NCBI RefSeq assembly: GCF_001421415.1
Contig: NZ_LMKH01000001.1
Location: forward strand, 601,688-665,687
Length of the DNA: 64,000 nt
Direction of reading: 5' to 3'
Source: Sphingomonas sp. Leaf208
GTDB taxonomy: Bacteria; Pseudomonadota; Alphaproteobacteria; Sphingomonadales; Sphingomonadaceae
Shown: positions 60,078 through 64,000 of the stretch, piece by piece
Layout: every line of letters begins with the position of its first letter
Position numbering within the stretch: the first letter of the stretch is position 1
The notes under the pieces: model-generated
What the model saw: only the letters and a program-made list of their open reading frames with translations
The model's database searches: none
What the model was told of the DNA's origin: nothing
Position numbers and translations under genes: made by a program

Positions 60078-61111
60078 CCCAGGCCTCGGGAAATCCACGG
60101 TCCTGCTGCGTTGGCCGCCCACAGCGGGAGCTTCATCCACGTCCGCACCATCAGCGCGTATTTCGGGTTCAGCGGGTTCACCTCGCGAGCCGGCCCGTTG
60201 CTGCGCTTGGCATAAAGCCGCGGTTCGGGCGTGAAGCCCCAGTTCTTCTTGAACGCCGCCGCCCCCGTACCGGTCTTCGAACGGCCAAAGTCGAACCGCA
60301 TGCAACCACGCGCGCGGGCGTGCGCCATCAGCGCGAAATACATCCGGTCGTTGGCGCGCAATCCGCGCGCGGCTTCAGTCCCGCCGCCCCAATAGGGATA
60401 GACCGTGCCGTCGAAATACAGGCTCAAGACGCTGGCGACCGCGCGGCCTTTGTGTCGAACGGTGAGAACATCGGCATCCATCACGCTCGCAACGCTGCGG
60501 AAAAGCTTGGGGGGAAAAACCGGTGTGCCGAGATTGCGAACCGACTCCGCATAAACCTGATAGTGCTCGGCAAGCAGTTTCCGATCATTTCCGATGACGA
60601 TCTCAAGGTCGAAGCCGAGCGCACGGCGGACTTCGGCGCGCTGCTTTCGAGGAATCGCGAGCAGTTCCGCATCGTCGTCCGCGGCTAGATCTCGAACGAA
60701 GCCGAGATAGCTGGTGTCATCGCTATCCCAGCCGATCGGTGCAGGACCGCCGCGCAATTCTATCGAAGGGCAGCCGATCCGCAGCGCAAGGTTCCAAGCC
60801 CCCGCCGACAGCGCTTCGACCGCGTCACCCAAAGCGCCGCCATCTACGCCAAACCCGGTCGACACCAGCGCACGCCCGAACAGCGGCGAACGCATCTCCG
60901 TCAACGGCAGCACGCCATCAATCGCGCCTCCATTCTCCGAAACCAGATAATGCGCGCGCTGGCCGCAACCGTCCTGCACCGCTACGCTCCACCCTGGCAG
61001 ATGGAACGGCGTGGCACCATCGCTGGCCTCGACGAACGCCGTGATCCGCGCGCACTCGCCCGGATCGCGAAGGTCGACTTCGCGCACGCCGACAGGCATC
61101 GGCGCGGTCAC
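60074..61111 (-). CDS. XrtA-system FemAB-like (GNAT fold) protein
   Basis: 345 residues from GTG at 61111 (GTGA overlap with the deacetylase stop); the longer frame is rejected because it would run through that gene. Sequence: 'PFHLPGWSVAVQDGCGQRAH', 'GGAIDGVLPLTEMRSPLFGR', 'LGTPVFPPKLFRSVASVMDA' and 'RFDFGRSKTGTGAAAFKKNW', the last a hallmark of FemAB-related exosortase-system proteins. Probably transfers an amino acid or acyl group to a cell-surface polymer. Confidence 0.9.
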   Translation of the reverse strand: MTAPMPVGVREVDLRDPGECARITAFVEASDGATPFHLPGWSVAVQDGCGQRAHYLVSENGGAIDGVLPLTEMRSPLFGRALVSTGFGVDGGALGDAVEALSAGAWNLALRIGCPSIELRGGPAPIGWDSDDTSYLGFVRDLAADDDAELLAIPRKQRAEVRRALGFDLEIVIGNDRKLLAEHYQVYAESVRNLGTPVFPPKLFRSVASVMDADVLTVRHKGRAVASVLSLYFDGTVYPYWGGGTEAARGLRANDRMYFALMAHARARGCMRFDFGRSKTGTGAAAFKKNWGFTPEPRLYAKRSNGPAREVNPLNPKYALMVRTWMKLPLWAANAAGPWISRGLG

Positions 61112-61953
61112 GCCAGTCGCGCCGCTTCGCGTGCTACGACAGTGTCCACACGGCCCCAATCGTGCCGGCCAAGCAGTCCGCGCAACTTGCCGGCCATCGC
61201 CCCGAGTCGCGAGTAATGGCGGATCTTCGACCGCATCGGCGCCGCGTCGACCCGCGGCTGCGACGGATCGATTTCCCACGGGTGAAAATAGAACATGGCC
61301 GGGCGGTCTTCGCGATTGACCTGCCGCACCGCGAGATCGGTGATCGCCGCCGGGAGCAGCCGAAAGAATCCGCCCCCGGTCGCCAGCTTGCGCTCGCCGA
61401 ACTTAGCCACCGTCACCGGGACTTCGATCAACGCGCTGTCGGCAAGCGGCTTGAATCCGTAACGCGGTGCATCGAGCCAACCGTAATGATCATGCTTCAC
61501 CGGCGCGACGCTGGAGGAATAGGCATAGCCCGCCTCGGCAAGTTCGACGTGCGCCCAAGGCGTCCGCTGGTCGATCGAGAAGCTCGGCGCGCGATACCCC
61601 GTGACCTTCGTCCCCGCCGCGTCCTCGATCGCCGTTCGAGCACGTGTGAGGTCGGCGCGAAACACGTCCGGCGTCATTGTGAAGACGCGCTGGTGGTCCC
61701 AGCCGTGACTGGCAACCTCATGTCCGGCGTTGACGATGCGGCGGATCAGGGCGGGGTAGCGGTGGGCTACCCAGCCTAAAGTGAAGAACGTTGCCTTCGT
61801 GTCGCGCTCGGCGAACAGGGCCATGACCGCGTCGGTGTTGGCCTCGACGCGCGGCTGGAGCGAGTCCCAGTCGGCCTTGTCGATCACCTTCTCGAACGCG
61901 CCGACCTGGAACCAGTCCTCAACATCGACGGACATACCATTGAGAACAGGCAT
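61108..61953 (-). CDS. XrtA-system polysaccharide deacetylase
   Basis: 281 residues from ATG at 61953; ATG at 61965 or GTG at 61983 would overlap the ATPase gene more. NodB homology: 'NGMSVDVEDWFQVGAFEK' (Asp/Asp metal set), 'ATFFTLGWVAHRYPALIRRI', 'GHEVASHGWDHQRV' (HxxxH-type) and 'GYRAPSFSIDQRTPWAH'. It removes acetyl groups from an exported polysaccharide. The DUF3473-like C-terminal part contains 'FYFHPWEIDPSQPR'. Confidence 0.92.
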   Translation of the reverse strand: MPVLNGMSVDVEDWFQVGAFEKVIDKADWDSLQPRVEANTDAVMALFAERDTKATFFTLGWVAHRYPALIRRIVNAGHEVASHGWDHQRVFTMTPDVFRADLTRARTAIEDAAGTKVTGYRAPSFSIDQRTPWAHVELAEAGYAYSSSVAPVKHDHYGWLDAPRYGFKPLADSALIEVPVTVAKFGERKLATGGGFFRLLPAAITDLAVRQVNREDRPAMFYFHPWEIDPSQPRVDAAPMRSKIRHYSRLGAMAGKLRGLLGRHDWGRVDTVVAREAARLA

Positions 61954-61954
61954 T

Positions 61955-63028
61955 TCAGGCAGCATCGTGCCAGGCGGCCACACCGCGGATGGGTGCGTAT
62001 TCGGGCTTGGTATCGTCGCCCTCGACCCAGTCGACCAGCAGCGTCAGCACGCGACGTAGCGCCTTGTCCTGCATGTCCACCCGCGCCTCGAGTTCAGCGA
62101 GTCGCTCCTCGACCGCAGGATCGGTGCTCGGCATGTCAGCACGCGGCGTGGACACGGGTTCGCGCGGTTCGTGCGCGTTATGCGCACCTTTTCCCCGGTC
62201 CTGCGCGATCATTGGCAGGTCGCCCTCAAGGTCACGTTGCACCGCCCGCACCGTATCGCCGTCGATTACCGTGAGGTCGTCGATCGCCGCGTGCAGCATC
62301 ACGCGTCCAGCCAGCTGGTTCAAACGACGCGGCACACCGGCCGACCCGGTGAAGAACGCCGCGAACGCATCCTCGGTAAAATCGGGGTTACTCGTCCAGC
62401 CGACCACCGTCAGGCGGTGCGCGAGATAGTCGGAGACCTCATGCTCCTCCATCGGATCGAGATGGTGGATCGCGATCACGCGCTGGCGGAGCTGTTCGAG
62501 ACGCTCCGAGCCGTGGAGCCGGTCGCGGAACTCGGGCTGTCCGAGCAGGACGATCTGCAGCAGCGCATGGCCGCCGGCCTGGAAGTTCGACAGCATCCGC
62601 AGTTCTTCGAGCGCATCGACGGGCAAGGCCTGCGCCTCGTCGACGATCAGCAGCGTCCGCTTGCCGGTGCGCGCGACCGCGTGCAGCCCGCGCTCGATCG
62701 CGGTGAGCAGTTCGGCCTTGCTCAGTCCGGCCGGATCGACCTGCAGGTCGGTGGCGACGATCCGCAGCAGGTCGTCAGCCTCGATCGCGGTCGAGACGAG
62801 CTTTATCGCGTTCAGCCGCTGAAGGTCGATCGTGTCCATCAAATGACCGACGAGCGTCGTCTTGCCCGCGCCGATATCGCCGGTGATGACGATGAAGCCC
62901 TCGCCCTGCGCCAGACCATAGCCGAGATACGCCATCGCCTTGCGGTGGGTGGCGGTCTCGAACCAGAATTTGGGATCGGGGGTGAGCTGGAAAGGCCGAC
63001 CCGTCAGTCCATAATGTTCATCGTACAT
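61955..63028 (-). CDS. XrtA-system ATPase (ExeA-like AAA protein)
   Basis: 357 residues from ATG at 63028 (MYDEHYGLTGRPFQLTPDPK). Walker A 'GDIGAGKTTL' with Lys56, Walker B 'LLIVDEAQALP', and 'VPRRLNQLAGRVMLHAA' near the end of the AAA module. The last 90 residues are a charged, partly coiled tail ('VEERLAELEARVDMQDKALR'). It belongs with the exosortase-associated ATPases (PrsK/PrsR-type loci) and may regulate polysaccharide assembly. It starts 14 nt after the outer-membrane gene stop. Confidence 0.92.
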   Translation of the reverse strand: MYDEHYGLTGRPFQLTPDPKFWFETATHRKAMAYLGYGLAQGEGFIVITGDIGAGKTTLVGHLMDTIDLQRLNAIKLVSTAIEADDLLRIVATDLQVDPAGLSKAELLTAIERGLHAVARTGKRTLLIVDEAQALPVDALEELRMLSNFQAGGHALLQIVLLGQPEFRDRLHGSERLEQLRQRVIAIHHLDPMEEHEVSDYLAHRLTVVGWTSNPDFTEDAFAAFFTGSAGVPRRLNQLAGRVMLHAAIDDLTVIDGDTVRAVQRDLEGDLPMIAQDRGKGAHNAHEPREPVSTPRADMPSTDPAVEERLAELEARVDMQDKALRRVLTLLVDWVEGDDTKPEYAPIRGVAAWHDAA

Positions 63029-63041
63029 AAGCTGCTCGCCT

Positions 63042-64000
63042 TCAGAACTGGTACCGCGCACCGATCAGCGCCTGCGCCGACCAGTCGCTGTCGAGGTCGC
63101 CGACCTTGAAGCTGTAAAGCCCGAGCGACGCGGTGGTGCCGAGACGCCCGAAATTGTGAAAATATGTCCCCGTCCCGCCGTAAGACCACACGCCGGTATC
63201 GCCGGTGATGTCGTCGACGCCGCTGTCGTAATAATTCACGAACAGGTCGGCGTTGACGCCGGAAACCGGGGTCAGCCTGCGCGTGTAGAAGAGCTGGCCG
63301 TAATAGCTTTCATCATCGAGACCCGCGACGACCAGGCCGGGCGCGAGCCGCGGCGCATAGAGCTTGCGATTGGCGTAGCCGATGCCCGCGCCCCAGGTGG
63401 AGCGCCCGCGCGTCGCCGAGATCACGCCGTCGATCCCGCGTGCGCGGTAGCTGGCGGTCGAGATCGACTGGAACACGTCGTTGAGGCAGCCGCCGGGTAG
63501 CGCACCGGTGGAGCCGAACACGCAGCCATTGAACTGCTGGCCGAAACCCTGCTGGTTGCCGCTCAGGAAGCTGGTCGGCAAATTGCCGATACCGGTCCGG
63601 AGCTGACGGCCGAAGGTCTGCACGCCGTCATACACGTTGACCGCGAGGCCGACGGAGTCCGATGCCTGATAGGTCGCGGTGCCGGTGTAGCTGAGCGATC
63701 CGTAGCGGCGCCCGACATGCCCCTCCACCGAGGTCCGGCGATTGGGCCGCCAGACGACACCGGCGTCGTAATAGATGCCGTCGGTGCGATAGGCGACGCG
63801 GCGCGGCGATGCCTGGTTGGTGACGAAGCGACCGTCGCGATCGAGCACGGGCGTGCCGGTCGCGTCGACGACCGGATCCTTCTGGCTCGTCTCGATCTTC
63901 TCGTAACCGACGCCGGCGGTGAGCGCGACATAGGGCGAGATCGGCTGGAGTATGTCGCCGCGGCCGTAATAGCCCTCGTAACGCTGCTTCAACTGGCTGG
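63042..64000 (-). CDS. Outer-membrane beta-barrel protein of the XrtA system, C-terminal part; 5' end outside window
   Basis: The frame is open to the right edge; 319 codons are visible. Alternating aromatic/polar strands typical of a barrel: 'PYVALTAGVGYEKIETSQKD', 'RRTSVEGHVGRRYGSLSYTG', 'QLFYTRRLTPVSGVNADLFV' and a terminal '...SAQALIGARYQF' with the C-terminal Phe used for outer-membrane insertion. This fits the TIGR03016-like PEP-CTERM outer-membrane protein. Probably a polysaccharide export barrel. Confidence 0.85.
   Translation of the reverse strand, partial: SQLKQRYEGYYGRGDILQPISPYVALTAGVGYEKIETSQKDPVVDATGTPVLDRDGRFVTNQASPRRVAYRTDGIYYDAGVVWRPNRRTSVEGHVGRRYGSLSYTGTATYQASDSVGLAVNVYDGVQTFGRQLRTGIGNLPTSFLSGNQQGFGQQFNGCVFGSTGALPGGCLNDVFQSISTASYRARGIDGVISATRGRSTWGAGIGYANRKLYAPRLAPGLVVAGLDDESYYGQLFYTRRLTPVSGVNADLFVNYYDSGVDDITGDTGVWSYGGTGTYFHNFGRLGTTASLGLYSFKVGDLDSDWSAQALIGARYQF

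Overview
The window is a high-GC, gene-dense stretch of an alphaproteobacterial chromosome. The best guess is a Sphingomonas-like member of the Sphingomonadales. This rests on the PhoK-like phosphatase, the exosortase A (XrtA) operon, the tonB-exbB-exbD-exbD cluster, the Caulobacter-like xylose-oxidation genes and abundant extragenic palindromes. Nothing looks like a prophage, plasmid, insertion sequence or CRISPR array. Taxonomy is inferred from recognised protein families, not from a marker search.

Layout. 1-3.6 kb: the end of an alkaline phosphatase gene, a secreted beta-helix protein and a cation/proton antiporter. 3.7-7.9 kb: a phage-shock locus, with pspF divergent from a sigma-54 promoter, a 47-residue leader ORF, pspABC and then five small membrane/coiled-coil genes resembling PspB. 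8-16 kb: sufE, a thioredoxin-fold ferredoxin, a J-domain protein, a SulP transporter coupled to a carbonic anhydrase, a large periplasmic TonB-C repeat protein, RNase P RNA, an AmpD-like amidase and dcd. 16.5-20 kb: a TPR-like protein and the TonB system. 20-28.7 kb: folB, a GNAT enzyme, DUF1285, a Nudix enzyme, cca, a c-di-GMP protein and parC. 28.8-34.7 kb: a hydrolase with kynureninase, a DUF4349 lipoprotein, purC-purS-purQ, a YhhQ-like transporter and tRNA-Arg(TCT). 34.9-44.8 kb: a complete Weimberg pathway (xylX, xylB, xylC, a sugar porter, xylD, a LacI regulator, xylA), taking D-xylose to 2-oxoglutarate. 45-50 kb: a hybrid histidine kinase with an apparent ribbon-helix-helix N-terminus, and isocitrate lyase. 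50.4-53.5 kb: four genes behind a probable EcfG general-stress promoter. 53.6-55.3 kb: formate-THF ligase. 55.4-64 kb: the XrtA operon (amidotransferase, exosortase, glycosyltransferase, FemAB-like protein, deacetylase, ATPase, outer-membrane barrel).

Intergenic spaces are seeded with at least five families of 60-125 bp palindromic repeats. One copy lies in frame inside the XrtA-system glycosyltransferase, and another supplies the C-terminal tail of the ferredoxin-like protein. The strongest leads for something undescribed are the PspB-like array fused to the psp operon, the in-frame repeat insertion, and the RHH-histidine kinase architecture. All functional calls come from reading sequence and remembered family features; no database search was run.
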